A model generated the notes under the pieces. The model was not told where the DNA came from. It did not search any database and saw only the letters and a program-made list of their open reading frames with translations. Both the position numbers and the translations under genes were made by a program. From assembly GCA_000702245.1 (NCBI GenBank), contig KL370879.1:1-64000 (forward strand): DNA of 64,000 nt, in the 5' to 3' direction. The DNA is from Lachnospiraceae bacterium C6A11. Its GTDB lineage: Bacteria; Bacillota; Clostridia; Lachnospirales; Lachnospiraceae. This document shows positions 34,009 through 43,177 of the stretch, one piece after another; the stretch's first letter is position 1, and each line of letters opens with the position of its first letter.

Positions 34009-34884
34009 TTATTCTTTTATATCCTTAATAAAGCTCTTCAGCTGCTCAATACAATTCATTGCATCATAGCGGCCAAGCTTGTACATCTTCTTGATCTTAT
34101 CCGTATCCTTCTCTGCACGGCCGACCTTAAGCTCCCTGCTCGGTCTGATGACAAATGCGTCACCTGATGCCTCAAGCTCAGCAACCTTCGCAAGAGTCTC
34201 ATTATAAACAGTGCTTCTGTTTTCGGCAGCCTCAATATACTCAGGATAATCCTTATACATATGCTTCATTATCTTGATTGCCTTGCTGTCCTTCTTAACA
34301 TAGTCAAGAGGTCTGGTAAGAACAATGATATTCTTCTTGAAGCCCTGTTCGAGCATGAAATTGATCGGAATACTGTCTGTATTTCCGCCGTCCTGCAGCT
34401 TAAGCCCTCTATATTCAACTATCTCAGAAACCATAGGGAGTGATGCAGAAGCTCGTACAGCATCAATATCATCGCCTCTCAGATCATAAAGTCTGATATA
34501 CTCAGCTTTACCGGTTTCTACATTACTGCAGCCGGCAAATATCGGAATATTCTTAGCCGTTTCAGCAAATACATCATAATCAAAAGGATAAAGCTTCTCC
34601 GGTATTTCATGATAGCAGAACTCTGTCTCACAAACATTACCTGTTTTAAAATACGACTTCATGCTCATGAATCTCGGATTACTTCTATACTTCAAAGTAT
34701 ATCTGATATTTCTTCCAAGCTGCTCGGAAATATAACTTATACCATGAAGTATTCCGGCAGAAACGCCCACAAGGCCGTCAACAGTTATATCATTCAGTAA
34801 AAACTCGTCAAGAACGCCGGCAGTATATATACCTCTCATTCCACCGCCTTCAAGAACAAGTCCTATTTTTTCCTTTTCTTCCAT
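34009..34884 (-). CDS. Patatin-like phospholipase
   Basis: A 291-residue cytoplasmic serine lipase of the RssA/YjjU type. The oxyanion motif LEGGGMRGIYTAGVL (about 12-26), the nucleophile elbow GVSAG (Ser near 46) and the catalytic Asp in LQDGGNTDSIP form the Ser-Asp dyad. It probably hydrolyses acyl chains from phospholipids. GGCGG precedes the ATG at 34884; the upstream seven-residue extension is less likely. It lies 35 bases downstream of an Lrp-type regulator gene on the same strand. The physiological substrate is unknown. Confidence 0.88.
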   Translation of the reverse strand: MEEKEKIGLVLEGGGMRGIYTAGVLDEFLLNDITVDGLVGVSAGILHGISYISEQLGRNIRYTLKYRSNPRFMSMKSYFKTGNVCETEFCYHEIPEKLYPFDYDVFAETAKNIPIFAGCSNVETGKAEYIRLYDLRGDDIDAVRASASLPMVSEIVEYRGLKLQDGGNTDSIPINFMLEQGFKKNIIVLTRPLDYVKKDSKAIKIMKHMYKDYPEYIEAAENRSTVYNETLAKVAELEASGDAFVIRPSRELKVGRAEKDTDKIKKMYKLGRYDAMNCIEQLKSFIKDIKE

Positions 34885-34919
34885 ATTTCCGCCTTTCTGT
34901 AGCAAACAAACCTTACTAA

Positions 34920-35360
34920 TTAAACGATCGCAGTCTCTTCCTTGATAGTTCTAAGCACTATATGCGTTTCTGTATTTGCAACGCCCTCATAGCCCTTGAT
35001 AACCTTGTATACGTTATCGAGACCTTCTGTATTGTCTGTAACTATCCTCAGCACAAAGTCAAACTCGCCGGTCTGATAATAGCAGGCTTCGATGCTGTCA
35101 TTCTCCTTTACAAGCTCAACAAATCCGTCATAATAATCCGGATGCTTAAGGCTGACGTCCATAAGAGCTACCATTGTATTTCCCATCTTTGCCTGGTCAA
35201 CATCGATAGTATAACCCTTGATTATGCCTGAGTTTTCAAGCTTCTTGATACGCTCGATAACTGCAGAAACAGAAAGCCCTATCTCCTCGCTCATGGCTGA
35301 AGCGGTAAGCCTTGCATTCTTTCTGAGGCTCTTAAGTATCATGATATCCATATTATCCAT
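34920..35360 (-). CDS. Lrp/AsnC-family transcriptional regulator
   Basis: A 146-residue regulator. The N-terminal winged helix (about 5-55; LRKNARLTASAMSEEIGLSVSAVIERIKKLE) is followed by an AsnC/RAM ligand-binding domain (about 65-140) that normally binds amino acids and drives octamer formation. The final EEETAIV-like tail is short. It lies between an LTAS-like gene (15 bases upstream) and patatin (35 bases downstream), so its targets may include these, but no binding site was recognised. Start at 35360 with GGCAGGTG upstream. Confidence 0.9.
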   Translation of the reverse strand: MDNMDIMILKSLRKNARLTASAMSEEIGLSVSAVIERIKKLENSGIIKGYTIDVDQAKMGNTMVALMDVSLKHPDYYDGFVELVKENDSIEACYYQTGEFDFVLRIVTDNTEGLDNVYKVIKGYEGVANTETHIVLRTIKEETAIV

Positions 35361-35375
35361 TATAAAACACCTGCC

Positions 35376-37508
35376 TTATCTTTCGTTATGTTCGTTAACA
35401 CCGTTTCCGTAAACAGCTTCGTCGATAACGCTGTAATAATTCGTATTCACTATTGAGCTGGCCATATTAAACTTGTTGCTGACCAGTTTATTTATGCTGT
35501 CGATATAATCGTCCGAAACCTGTCTCACCGTAAGGTTGGTCACCTCGCCGTCATTTGCGTCATACATACAGTAGTCGGTGATCCAGCTTCTATCGTTAAA
35601 TACAACCAGTGCCGGGCTGTCGGATAAAATATCCTGTCCTACCATCATTCTCGAATCGTAAGGAAGACCCATCAGATTCGATACCGTCGGAAGTATATCA
35701 AGTGTTGAGCAGTATTTGTCTATCTCAACATACTTGTCCATAGACGGTGAGTAGATGATAAGTGAGTTCTTGTACCATTCAAAGGTATTTCCAAGTTCTT
35801 TGCCTGCAAGCTCATCTACAACCTCCTTATTGTCATATGGAACGTGATCTGCCACAAGAACAATAAGTGTATTGTCGGCTATTCCGGCATCCTCCAGCTT
35901 CTTCTCAAGTGATGCCATAGCAAGCTCAAGCTCGTACTGGCAGGCGATATAAGCCTTTGTGGTCTCTGTATAGTCAAGATTTTCTACCAGATCACGGTGC
36001 CTTGAAGCCATCTCATTACCACCAAAGTTGTACATAACGTGCCCGCTGACTGTTAAATAATACGTGTGGAATGGCTGATCCTTCGCATATTCATCAAAGG
36101 TGGTGTCGATCATTCTAAGATCCGACTGTGGCCAGAGCTGTCCACCACTCTCATATCTTTCAGGTTCCCAGCCATTACCTACTCCATACCAGGAATATCC
36201 CATATTCGGATGTGAGATATCTCTGTCATAATAGGTATAGTCATTATTATGATATCCTGTAACCTTATAGCCCTTCTTCAGAAGCTGCTGAGACAGCGTG
36301 AAGAGCATGTCGTTCTGCCTGTCGCCGCAGCGTGCCATTGAAAGATAGCCTCCGTTCATAGGCATTAGACCTGTCAGGTCAGCGTATTCTCCTCCAAGCG
36401 TCGAGCCATACCAGAGCGGTGTGTAGAAATTCTTGAAATAGAAGCCTTGATGTATCATCTTGTACAGCGTTGGTGTTCTCTGTTTATCTACAACATAACC
36501 GTCAAAGCCCTCGGCAACAACAAATATAAGATTGTAGCCTTCAAACATTCCGGTATATTCGTTTTTATTTGTCGGTGTAACCGAACTGATATATTCATGA
36601 AGCGCGATGATATCCGGATCATCCTCTTCTGCAATAAGCTTATCAAAATCAATATCAAGCACATTCGGCGAGGTATCGATCACAACCTCTGTTGTCGGTT
36701 CCTCAGTCGTGGTCACTTCCGTCGTGCCATTCTCTGTGGTAACCTCAGTTGATACCTCTGTAGTATCCTCTGTCATGTCATCGATATAGAGCGGATTGCC
36801 TTCATCATGGAAGCTGACCTTGCCCTTATTATCACTGTTGAAAAGTTCGAGATACAGTGTTTCCAAAACACCGAGCTTTCTGACCGACATATCAACGGAC
36901 TGATAATTGTCTACAAGCTTTGCCGGGCTATAAAGTCCGTCGTCACTTGCAGAAACCGAAATCTTCATAACAATAAATACAGCTACAAGTCCGGCGGCAT
37001 TAAACAAATACCCCTTAACGTTATGCCTCTTGAAGTTCCACTTTTTCCAGACAAATACGATATAGAAAACCAGTGGCAAGATCATAATTAGCAGCTTCCA
37101 CCAGTCAGCCTTCAGCTCACTTGCGATAACATCTGTGAAATCCAGTGCCTGGTCCGCCGTTCCTATGGATCCGGTTAGTGACAAATGTGTTGCAAATACT
37201 CCATAATAAACAGTATGTGCAATAAAGAATGCCATCACTACTATCGTTAGAACGAGTCCTGTGATTTTTGCCGGAAGTCCACCAATCAGGCTCACAAGCA
37301 TACCGACAAGATAACCAAACAGCAGGCCGAAGATCATCTTCAGCATCAGATATTCGCCGTATTTTCCTGTGATAAGCCAGTGAAATACCGTTTCATAAAA
37401 AATAAGAAGCACAGCAAAGTAACACTCAAGTGACTTTGCTGCCTTCCCTAGTGCTTCAATAATATTTCCCAGACGACTTCCGGATAAATTGTTCATTATC
37501 CTGGACAT
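35376..37508 (-). CDS. LTA-synthase-like sulfatase with Thr/Glu-rich linker
   Basis: A 710-residue membrane protein of the LtaS/MdoB group. Five or so membrane helices occupy about 25-210. A linker near 250-280 is made mostly of Thr, Glu and Val (TTEVSTEVTTENGTTEVTTT), likely an extended and perhaps modified extracellular stalk. The sulfatase domain follows: NLIFVVAEGFDGYVVD, the nucleophile region YGSTLGGEYADLTGL and the metal site VLVADHVPYDN. It is expected to move phosphoglycerol units to a cell-surface polymer. It differs from the paralogs at 24.5 and 57.0 kb in its linker and lacks their charged ends. AAAGGAGAG precedes the start; a 49-residue membrane protein gene is just upstream. Confidence 0.83.
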   Translation of the reverse strand: MSRIMNNLSGSRLGNIIEALGKAAKSLECYFAVLLIFYETVFHWLITGKYGEYLMLKMIFGLLFGYLVGMLVSLIGGLPAKITGLVLTIVVMAFFIAHTVYYGVFATHLSLTGSIGTADQALDFTDVIASELKADWWKLLIMILPLVFYIVFVWKKWNFKRHNVKGYLFNAAGLVAVFIVMKISVSASDDGLYSPAKLVDNYQSVDMSVRKLGVLETLYLELFNSDNKGKVSFHDEGNPLYIDDMTEDTTEVSTEVTTENGTTEVTTTEEPTTEVVIDTSPNVLDIDFDKLIAEEDDPDIIALHEYISSVTPTNKNEYTGMFEGYNLIFVVAEGFDGYVVDKQRTPTLYKMIHQGFYFKNFYTPLWYGSTLGGEYADLTGLMPMNGGYLSMARCGDRQNDMLFTLSQQLLKKGYKVTGYHNNDYTYYDRDISHPNMGYSWYGVGNGWEPERYESGGQLWPQSDLRMIDTTFDEYAKDQPFHTYYLTVSGHVMYNFGGNEMASRHRDLVENLDYTETTKAYIACQYELELAMASLEKKLEDAGIADNTLIVLVADHVPYDNKEVVDELAGKELGNTFEWYKNSLIIYSPSMDKYVEIDKYCSTLDILPTVSNLMGLPYDSRMMVGQDILSDSPALVVFNDRSWITDYCMYDANDGEVTNLTVRQVSDDYIDSINKLVSNKFNMASSIVNTNYYSVIDEAVYGNGVNEHNER

Positions 37509-37523
37509 TTCTGCTACTCTCCT

Positions 37524-37673
37524 TTAGAAAAGAATATTTCTTCTGTTTCTGAGAAGAGACGCACCTGTAACAATGTTAAGTACGCCAAATACAATTCCTG
37601 CTACGATAAGAAGTATGCCTGTTACGATACTTCTTGCTCCACCCTTTTTAAGAACTTTATATACTCTTTCCAT
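37524..37673 (-). CDS. Small single-pass membrane protein
   Basis: A 49-residue protein starting MERVYKVLKKGGARS. A basic N-terminus is followed by a glycine-containing hydrophobic helix (about 16-38, IVTGILLIVAGIVFGVLNIVTGA) and a short basic tail RNRRNILF. AGGAG lies 9 bases before the ATG at 37673; a longer frame of 72 residues has no better start. It lies 15 bases upstream of the LTAS-like gene and probably shares its transcript. This could be a partner or modulator of that membrane enzyme, but the family is not recognised. Confidence 0.7.
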   Translation of the reverse strand: MERVYKVLKKGGARSIVTGILLIVAGIVFGVLNIVTGASLLRNRRNILF

Positions 37674-37710
37674 ACCCTTACTCCTAACTATATTTAGTAA
37701 TTTACCCCAT

Positions 37711-37772
37711 ATTTGAAAAATATATCCGCTCAGTTGTAACAAAATACGCCTTCGCAGACATATTTTTCAAAT
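37711..37772 (-). repeat. Structured RNA-like repeat, copy 2 (after pyrE)
   Basis: Perfect 13-base outer arms ATTTGAAAAATAT/ATATTTTTCAAAT and an inner CTGC/GCGG stem (sense strand is minus) enclose a core starting GAAGGCGTA and ending TACAACTGA. It begins 18 bases after the pyrE stop. Confidence 0.8.
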
Positions 37773-37790
37773 ACTCATTTAAAGTTCAAA

Positions 37791-38453
37791 TTAATTTACA
37801 CCATACTGTGCGTAGTAATCGTTTATTCTAGCCATAAGCTCGTCGTCGAGCATGCCTTTTGAGGTGAGGTAGTCGATGACTTCTTTCATTGATACGATCG
37901 CGTGAGCATCAAAACCGTAAAGCTCCTTGATCTCGTCGAGAGCTGTCTTGTCATCGCTCTTACCCTTCTCACATCTGTTAAGAGAAACCATAAGTCCGAC
38001 GATCTTAACATCGCCCTGAGCCTTAACGATCGGAATAGTCTCTTCCATTGACTTGCCTGAGGTTGTAACATCCTCAACTACAACAACTCTGTCACCATCC
38101 TTTATCGGGCTTCCGAGAAGGATACCAACATCACCGTGATCCTTTGCTTCCTTTCGATTTGAGCAGTATCTAACTTCCTTGCCATACAGTTTACTGTATG
38201 CGATGGTTGTGGCAACACTGATAGGGATACCCTTATATGCAGGTCCAAATATCACATCAAAATCATCGCCATAGGTCTCATGAATTGCTCTGGCGTAAAA
38301 CTCACCAAGCTTCATCAGCTGAGTGCCAGTGATATAAAGTCCGGCATTCATGAAAAATGGTGATTTTCTACCACTCTTCAGAGTAAAATCTCCGAACTTC
38401 AGAACCTTACTATCCAACATAAAATCTACAAATTCCTGCTTATATGCTTCCAT
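37791..38453 (-). CDS. pyrE: Orotate phosphoribosyltransferase
   Basis: This pyrimidine-synthesis enzyme joins orotate and PRPP to give orotidine monophosphate. It has 220 residues. The PRPP loop VVVVEDVTTSGKSM is near 122-135. The flexible catalytic loop has RKEAKDHGDVG with the expected Lys residues, and the N-terminus shows FTLKSGRKSPFFMNAGL. AGGAG precedes the start. It is apart from other pyr genes and is 75 bases downstream of coaBC, so it may be read with the coenzyme A genes. A copy of the structured repeat follows 18 bases after its stop. Confidence 0.95.
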   Translation of the reverse strand: MEAYKQEFVDFMLDSKVLKFGDFTLKSGRKSPFFMNAGLYITGTQLMKLGEFYARAIHETYGDDFDVIFGPAYKGIPISVATTIAYSKLYGKEVRYCSNRKEAKDHGDVGILLGSPIKDGDRVVVVEDVTTSGKSMEETIPIVKAQGDVKIVGLMVSLNRCEKGKSDDKTALDEIKELYGFDAHAIVSMKEVIDYLTSKGMLDDELMARINDYYAQYGVN

Positions 38454-38528
38454 AGTTTAAAATCTCCTGTCTATTAATAAAACCGATGTATATTTTATCA
38501 CAGAGACGACTGTTTCGCAATAAATTGA

Positions 38529-39725
38529 TTAAAGATCACTAAGAATTTCAGAAAGAATTTCGTAAGCTGCTTCGTCTTTGCTCATGAGAGGAAGCTCTAC
38601 TGCCGAGCCCTTCTTGATGATCGTTATAATATTTGTATCAACCTTGTAGCCGGCGCCAGGTACCTTGAGATTGTTTGCGCAGATCATGTCCGCATTCTTC
38701 TTCTCAAGCTTTGCGGTTGAGTTTTCAAGAAGGTTTTCGGTTTCCATTGAGAAGCCGCAGAGGAACTGACCAGGTTTCTTATTCTCGCCAAGGTATTTCA
38801 GGATATCCTTTGTCCTCTTAAGAGGGATGCTCATCTCGCCATCCTTCTTCTTGATCTTATTATCAGCAACGGTTTCAGGTGTATAATCAGCCACCGCTGC
38901 CGCCATTATGATGATATCCATATCAGCCGATCTTTCGGTTATTTCCTTAAACATATCTTCAGCTGTAGTAATATTTACCCTGTTAACATTAAGCGGTGTT
39001 TCGAGATTTACCGGTCCTGAAACCAAAGTTACCTCAGCACCTCTCTTGGCTGCAACTCTTGCAAGTGCAAAGCCCATCTTTCCTGATGAATGATTGGTGA
39101 TAATACGTACAGGATCAAGAGGCTCCTCTGTCGGACCTGCAGATATCATGATCTTCTTACCGACGAGGTCATGCTCATATTCAACCGCATTTAAAATATG
39201 CTCAACAAGCAGCTCTTCCTTAGGAAGCTTACCCTTTCCTTCATAACCGCAGGCAAGATTTCCAAACTCAGAATCGATTATCTTATAGCCTCTCTTACGG
39301 AGTATTTCAATATTTTCCTGAACAACCGGATTATCAAGCATATATCCGTTCATTGAAGGGCAGATCAGAATCGGGCATCTTGCAGGAAGAACAGTTGTTG
39401 TAACCATATCATCCGCTATTCCGTGAGCAAGCTTGCCGATAATATTTGCTGTTGCCGGCGCGATAAGGAAGCAGTCAGCGGACTGTCCCAGCGTGATGTG
39501 CGGCACATTAACCGGATCATCCGGAGTCTCATCAAATGTATCAATATAAACCTTATTCTTTGTAAGTACCTCAAAGGTCTTCGGAGTGATGAACTGGGTG
39601 GCATTCTTAGTCATAAGAACATGAACATCCGCACCCATCTTGTAAAGCATGCTTGCCACATTTGTCATCTTATATGCTGCAATCCCTCCGGAAATGCCAA
39701 GTATTATCCTCTTACCCTTAATCAT
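38529..39725 (-). CDS. coaBC: Bifunctional CoaBC (phosphopantothenoylcysteine synthetase/decarboxylase)
   Basis: A 398-residue two-domain enzyme of coenzyme A synthesis. The N-terminal CoaC flavoprotein (1-180) decarboxylates phosphopantothenoylcysteine; it has GGIAAYK, the HISLGQSAD segment with the catalytic His, PSMNGYMLDNP and NLACGYEGKGKLP with the active Cys. The C-terminal CoaB domain (about 187-398) couples cysteine to phosphopantothenate; KIMISAGPTEEPLDPVRIITNHSSGKMG is its nucleotide site. It lies downstream of panD on the same strand (108-base gap), completing the path from pantothenate. Start after GAGGGAGAG. Confidence 0.95.
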   Translation of the reverse strand: MIKGKRIILGISGGIAAYKMTNVASMLYKMGADVHVLMTKNATQFITPKTFEVLTKNKVYIDTFDETPDDPVNVPHITLGQSADCFLIAPATANIIGKLAHGIADDMVTTTVLPARCPILICPSMNGYMLDNPVVQENIEILRKRGYKIIDSEFGNLACGYEGKGKLPKEELLVEHILNAVEYEHDLVGKKIMISAGPTEEPLDPVRIITNHSSGKMGFALARVAAKRGAEVTLVSGPVNLETPLNVNRVNITTAEDMFKEITERSADMDIIIMAAAVADYTPETVADNKIKKKDGEMSIPLKRTKDILKYLGENKKPGQFLCGFSMETENLLENSTAKLEKKNADMICANNLKVPGAGYKVDTNIITIIKKGSAVELPLMSKDEAAYEILSEILSDL

Positions 39726-39833
39726 ATAGTCTCTCCCTCGTATATAAATCGTGCAAATTCCGCTTTATCATTCTTCAATATCGTATAGTCAGATTCTTCC
39801 ACACGTCGACTATTCTGTCATACTGATCAGCAG

Positions 39834-40235
39834 TTAGTCTTCGATCATCTCATCTGTAAGCAGGCCATGCTTCTCATATCTTGTAACTCTGACAATATGA
39901 TTGTCATCATCTACAAATACAACCTTAGGAGGATTCTCCTTCAGCTCCTGCGGTTCCATGATTGCATAGCACATGATGATCACCTTATCACCTGTTGAAA
40001 CACAGCGGGCAGCCGCACCATTGAGGCATATCATACCGCTTCCTCTGTCTCCGGCGATAACATAGGTTTCCAGTCTGTTGCCATTATCAACATCAACAAC
40101 CTGAACCTTCTCGTATTCCATGATTCCGGCAGCTTCCATGAGCTCTTCGTCGATGGTGATACTTCCTACATAGTTGAGTTCAGCCTGTACTACTGTTGCT
40201 CTATGAATTTTTCCCTTAAGAACATTTAAAAGCAT
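39834..40235 (-). CDS. panD: Aspartate 1-decarboxylase precursor
   Basis: This pyruvoyl enzyme makes beta-alanine from aspartate for pantothenate. It has 133 residues. The proenzyme cleaves itself between Gly24 and Ser25 in NYVGSITID; Ser25 becomes the pyruvoyl group. Lys9 ([10 protein letters not shown]), Tyr/Arg-containing active-site segments and the [15 protein letters not shown] loop with Asn are present. AAAGGG precedes the ATG. It is the fourth gene of the pan operon. The 112-base gap from panC holds a copy of the structured repeat. Confidence 0.96.
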   Translation of the reverse strand: MLLNVLKGKIHRATVVQAELNYVGSITIDEELMEAAGIMEYEKVQVVDVDNGNRLETYVIAGDRGSGMICLNGAAARCVSTGDKVIIMCYAIMEPQELKENPPKVVFVDDDNHIVRVTRYEKHGLLTDEMIED

Positions 40236-40267
40236 ATTGTATACCCTTTCTTATAATAATTCACTCT

Positions 40268-40335
40268 GTTCATGACAAAATATATACCTTCAGTTGTAGC
40301 AAAATACGCCTTCAGGAACATATTTTACCATGAAC
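40268..40335 (-). repeat. Structured RNA-like repeat, copy 3 (between panC and panD)
   Basis: Outer arms GTTCATG/CATGAAC and AAAATAT/ATATTTT and an inner CCT/AGG stem (sense strand minus) enclose the core that starts GAAGGCGTA and ends TACAACTGA. It lies 12 bases after the panC stop and ends 33 bases before the panD start. Confidence 0.8.
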
Positions 40336-40347
40336 TCATCTAATGTT

Positions 40348-41199
40348 TTATCTAACTTTCATTATGAAGTTATCAATCAGTCTAACCTTATTGTTGATCT
40401 TTACTGCTACTGCGCAGAGAATTTCGCCTTCGATCTTTTCTACAGATTCCATTGTTTCGTTGTCAACTATTTCTACGTAATCGATGTCAGCCATCGGCTC
40501 TGAGTTGATGAGCTCTTTCATCTTCTCAACAACAACCTTTGCATCTCTTTCGCCGTCATTGATAATCTTCTTACCAAGCAGGAGGGAACGGCTCAGAATA
40601 AGGGCTGCCTTACGCTCTTTCTCGTCCATATATGTATTTCTGCTGCTCATCGCAAGTCCGTCCTCTTCACGAACGATCGGACAGCCAACGATCTCGATAT
40701 TCATGTTGAGATCCTTAACCATTCTCTTGATTACTGCCAGCTGTTGCGCATCCTTCTGTCCGAAATATGCACGGTCAGGCTGAACGATGTTGAAGAACTT
40801 ATTTACAACTGTGCAGACACCTCTGAAATGAATAGGTCTTGAAAGTCCGCAGAGATGATTTGTGAGTCCATTCATATCAACATATGTTACGAAGCCGTCC
40901 TTGTACATTTCTTCCGGTTCAGGGATAAATACAAGTCTTGCGCCTGCCTCCTCGCAGATCTTAAGATCTCTCTTAAGGTCTCTTGGATAGCTGTCAAGGT
41001 CCTCTGTCGGACCAAACTGCATTGGGTTAACAAATATTGTTACAACTGTTCTTCTGTTCTCTGAAACTGATTTCTCAATAAGTGACTTGTGGCCGTCATG
41101 AAGATATCCCATTGTTGTTACAAGTCCTACTGTCTTATCCTGCTTTCTCCAAGCTGAAACGTGTGCTCTTACTTCTTCGATTGTCTTAACTACGTACAT
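40348..41199 (-). CDS. panC: Pantothenate synthetase
   Basis: This cytoplasmic ATP-dependent ligase joins pantoate and beta-alanine. It has 283 residues. The nucleotide motif TMGYLHDGHKSLI (HxGH type, near 30-42) and the second signature EEDGLAMSSRNTYM (near 181-194) are clear, along with FVNPMQFGPTEDLDSYPR and YFGQKDAQQLAVI. AAGGAAAAAAGG precedes the ATG. It lies between panB and panD, separated from each by more than 100 bases, and each gap carries one copy of the structured repeat. Confidence 0.97.
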   Translation of the reverse strand: MYVVKTIEEVRAHVSAWRKQDKTVGLVTTMGYLHDGHKSLIEKSVSENRRTVVTIFVNPMQFGPTEDLDSYPRDLKRDLKICEEAGARLVFIPEPEEMYKDGFVTYVDMNGLTNHLCGLSRPIHFRGVCTVVNKFFNIVQPDRAYFGQKDAQQLAVIKRMVKDLNMNIEIVGCPIVREEDGLAMSSRNTYMDEKERKAALILSRSLLLGKKIINDGERDAKVVVEKMKELINSEPMADIDYVEIVDNETMESVEKIEGEILCAVAVKINNKVRLIDNFIMKVR

Positions 41200-41242
41200 A
41201 TCCTTTTTTCCTTCCTCTTAATTTATACGTACGGAGTTGATT

Positions 41243-41293
41243 GAAATGTATCCTCTCAGTTGTAGATAAAATACGCCTTCGAGGACACATTTC
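41243..41293 (-). repeat. Structured RNA-like repeat, copy 4 (between panB and panC)
   Basis: Stem GAAATGTG/TACATTTC-type outer pairing and a CCTC/GAGG inner stem (sense strand minus) enclose the core starting GAAGGCGTA and ending TACAACTGA. It has one extra base in the middle of the core. It lies about 43 bases after the panB stop and 43 before the panC start. Confidence 0.8.
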
Positions 41294-41336
41294 ATCATCT
41301 CCTGTTTATTTAACAAAACTATTTAGCAAAAAGTCA

Positions 41337-42170
41337 TTAGCTTTCGCTTATATTCTTCAAAACTTCTTCATCTATTGCATATCCGTGCTCTGGAGCCGGA
41401 TATGTACCGGCCTTGACCTCAGCATCGTAATCCTTGAAGGCCTGAACCATGATTTCTCTTACATTTGCGAACTGCTTAACGAACTTAGGCTTGTAATCGC
41501 TGAACATTGCAAGCATATCTGCATATACGAGGATCTGTCCGTCACAACCCTCTCCTGCACCGATTCCGATGGTTGGAATTGAAAGCTCCTTTGTTACCAT
41601 CTCAGCAAGCTTTGCAGGAACGCATTCAAGAACTACTGAAAATGCTCCGGCTTCCTCTACTGCCTTGGCATCTCTGAGAAGTTTCTTTGCAGTAGCTGTA
41701 TCCTTGCCCTGTACCTTGTATCCACCAAATTCATTTACATGCTGTGGTGTAAGTCCGATATGAGCCATAACCGGGATACCTGCTCTTGTGATGCCCTTGA
41801 TCACATCTGCAACTTCCTCGCCGCCCTCAAGCTTGACTGCATTTGCGCGGCCTTCCTTCATAAGGCGTCCTGCATTTACAACTGCGTCATAAACGCTTGT
41901 CTGATAAGACATGAACGGCATATCTATTACAACGAGTGCATTCTTTGCTCCTCTGGCAACAGCAGCGCCGTGATGGATCATATCCTCCATCGTAACGGAA
42001 ACTGTATCCTCATAACCGAGCATTACATTGCCAAGTGAATCTCCTACAAGTATACCATTAATTCCGCCTTCATCAAGAAGTTTTGCTGTAGAATAATCAT
42101 AGCCTGTGAGCATTGAGATCTTCTCGCCTTTTATCTTCATTTCCTTAAATGTAACAACTGTATTTTTCAT
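41337..42170 (-). CDS. panB: 3-methyl-2-oxobutanoate hydroxymethyltransferase
   Basis: This enzyme transfers a one-carbon unit from methylene-tetrahydrofolate to alpha-ketoisovalerate, giving ketopantoate, the first step of pantothenate synthesis. It has 277 residues. The TIM barrel shows [19 protein letters not shown], the metal/substrate motif [36 protein letters not shown] and the IPTIGIGAG loop. The ATG at 42170 has AAAGGAG upstream, within the end of the preceding gene; a start six codons earlier would overlap that gene. It is 4 bases after the PanG-like gene, so the two are tightly coupled. Confidence 0.96.
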   Translation of the reverse strand: MKNTVVTFKEMKIKGEKISMLTGYDYSTAKLLDEGGINGILVGDSLGNVMLGYEDTVSVTMEDMIHHGAAVARGAKNALVVIDMPFMSYQTSVYDAVVNAGRLMKEGRANAVKLEGGEEVADVIKGITRAGIPVMAHIGLTPQHVNEFGGYKVQGKDTATAKKLLRDAKAVEEAGAFSVVLECVPAKLAEMVTKELSIPTIGIGAGEGCDGQILVYADMLAMFSDYKPKFVKQFANVREIMVQAFKDYDAEVKAGTYPAPEHGYAIDEEVLKNISES

Positions 42171-42174
42171 ACCC

Positions 42175-43026
42175 TTACTCCTTTCCACTCTTTAAGAGTT
42201 CTGCAATTTCCGAATAATCTCTGTCCGGATGCTTTTTCTCAGCCAGTCTCAGTACTGCGAGTGATGCTCCGGTATATATTTCTTTTTCTTCAGGAGACAG
42301 CGACGACATGTGCTTTCTTATGGTTCCAGTGTCGTTTCTTTCTATCGGCCCGGTAAGCGCGTCCATTGGTCCTTTTTCTGCAACCGACTTCGCGTTATCC
42401 AGGAAAATACCCTTAAGCGCATCCCCTGCCTCAATTTCTGAAAAACCACAGCTAATCAGCAGGTTTTCGGCTTCATTCATAAGCCCGCATACCATATTAC
42501 TTGCAAATACAGCCGCCGCATGATATCTGGTCTTATTTTCACCACTGATCACTGCCGTTTTCATTCCAATTGAACTGAATAGTTCACGGAATAGGTCGAT
42601 CTTTTCGCTGTTTCCTTCAATTGTAATAAATGCATTCTGGAAATTCTTATACGATGTAAACCGGTCGTTTACCGCGTATATAGGATGGATTGAAAAACCA
42701 TAGAATTTATAGACGTCCTGTTCAGTAAATACTGACGAGGACATGGCACCGCTGGTATGAATGATCAGCTTGCCACTCAGCTTTTTCTTATCGAGAGAAG
42801 AAAAAACCTTTGAAATACTGTTGTCGCTGACAGTGATAAATATCGCATCGCTTTCACTGATAAGGTCATCAACATCTTCATAGTACAAAGTATTAGTAAA
42901 TTCAGCCGCTTCCTTCGCCTTTTCAGCAGTTCTGTTGTAATACCCGGAAACCTCTATACCGTGTTCCCTGAAGTATTTACCGAACGTGCATCCGACTCTG
43001 CCGGCTCCGATAAATCCAATCCTCAT
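42175..43026 (-). CDS. DUF2520 Rossmann-fold reductase, probable PanG-type ketopantoate reductase
   Basis: A 283-residue NAD(P)-dependent oxidoreductase. The N-terminal Rossmann motif is [18 protein letters not shown] (2-19). A central segment [13 protein letters not shown] and a C-terminal helical DUF2520 domain (about 125-260) with [18 protein letters not shown] follow. It opens the operon directly before panB. Ketopantoate must be reduced to pantoate, and no panE or ilvC is seen here. In Francisella and some Firmicutes a protein of this fold (PanG) does that step, so the same role is likely. The start at 43026 follows AAGGTGG; six extra N-terminal residues are possible. Confidence 0.82.
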   Translation of the reverse strand: MRIGFIGAGRVGCTFGKYFREHGIEVSGYYNRTAEKAKEAAEFTNTLYYEDVDDLISESDAIFITVSDNSISKVFSSLDKKKLSGKLIIHTSGAMSSSVFTEQDVYKFYGFSIHPIYAVNDRFTSYKNFQNAFITIEGNSEKIDLFRELFSSIGMKTAVISGENKTRYHAAAVFASNMVCGLMNEAENLLISCGFSEIEAGDALKGIFLDNAKSVAEKGPMDALTGPIERNDTGTIRKHMSSLSPEEKEIYTGASLAVLRLAEKKHPDRDYSEIAELLKSGKE

Positions 43027-43148
43027 ACCATCACCACCTTTCATTTTTGCTTTGGTCCTAAACTAAAGTTAAATGAAAGCATGCCTTAATATGTCAGCTA
43101 TTAAATTCTAAGGTACAGTTTCTTTCGAATACCATCCTTTGCAGCTTG

Positions 43149-43177
43149 AATATATTATATTTTATACAATTCGTCAA
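43149..43177 (-). promoter_or_regulatory. Probable promoter of the pan operon
   Basis: On the minus strand TTGACG (43172-43177), 17 bases, then TATATT (43149-43154). Inverted repeats TTATACAAT (43162-43170) and ATTGTATAA (43186-43194) bracket the -35 box and could be an operator. Confidence 0.6.

Noticed and set aside
41243-41293. The structured repeat considered as a pantothenate or CoA riboswitch
   Set aside because: It occurs after genes and not in the 5' leader of the operon, and one copy follows an unrelated transglutaminase gene.
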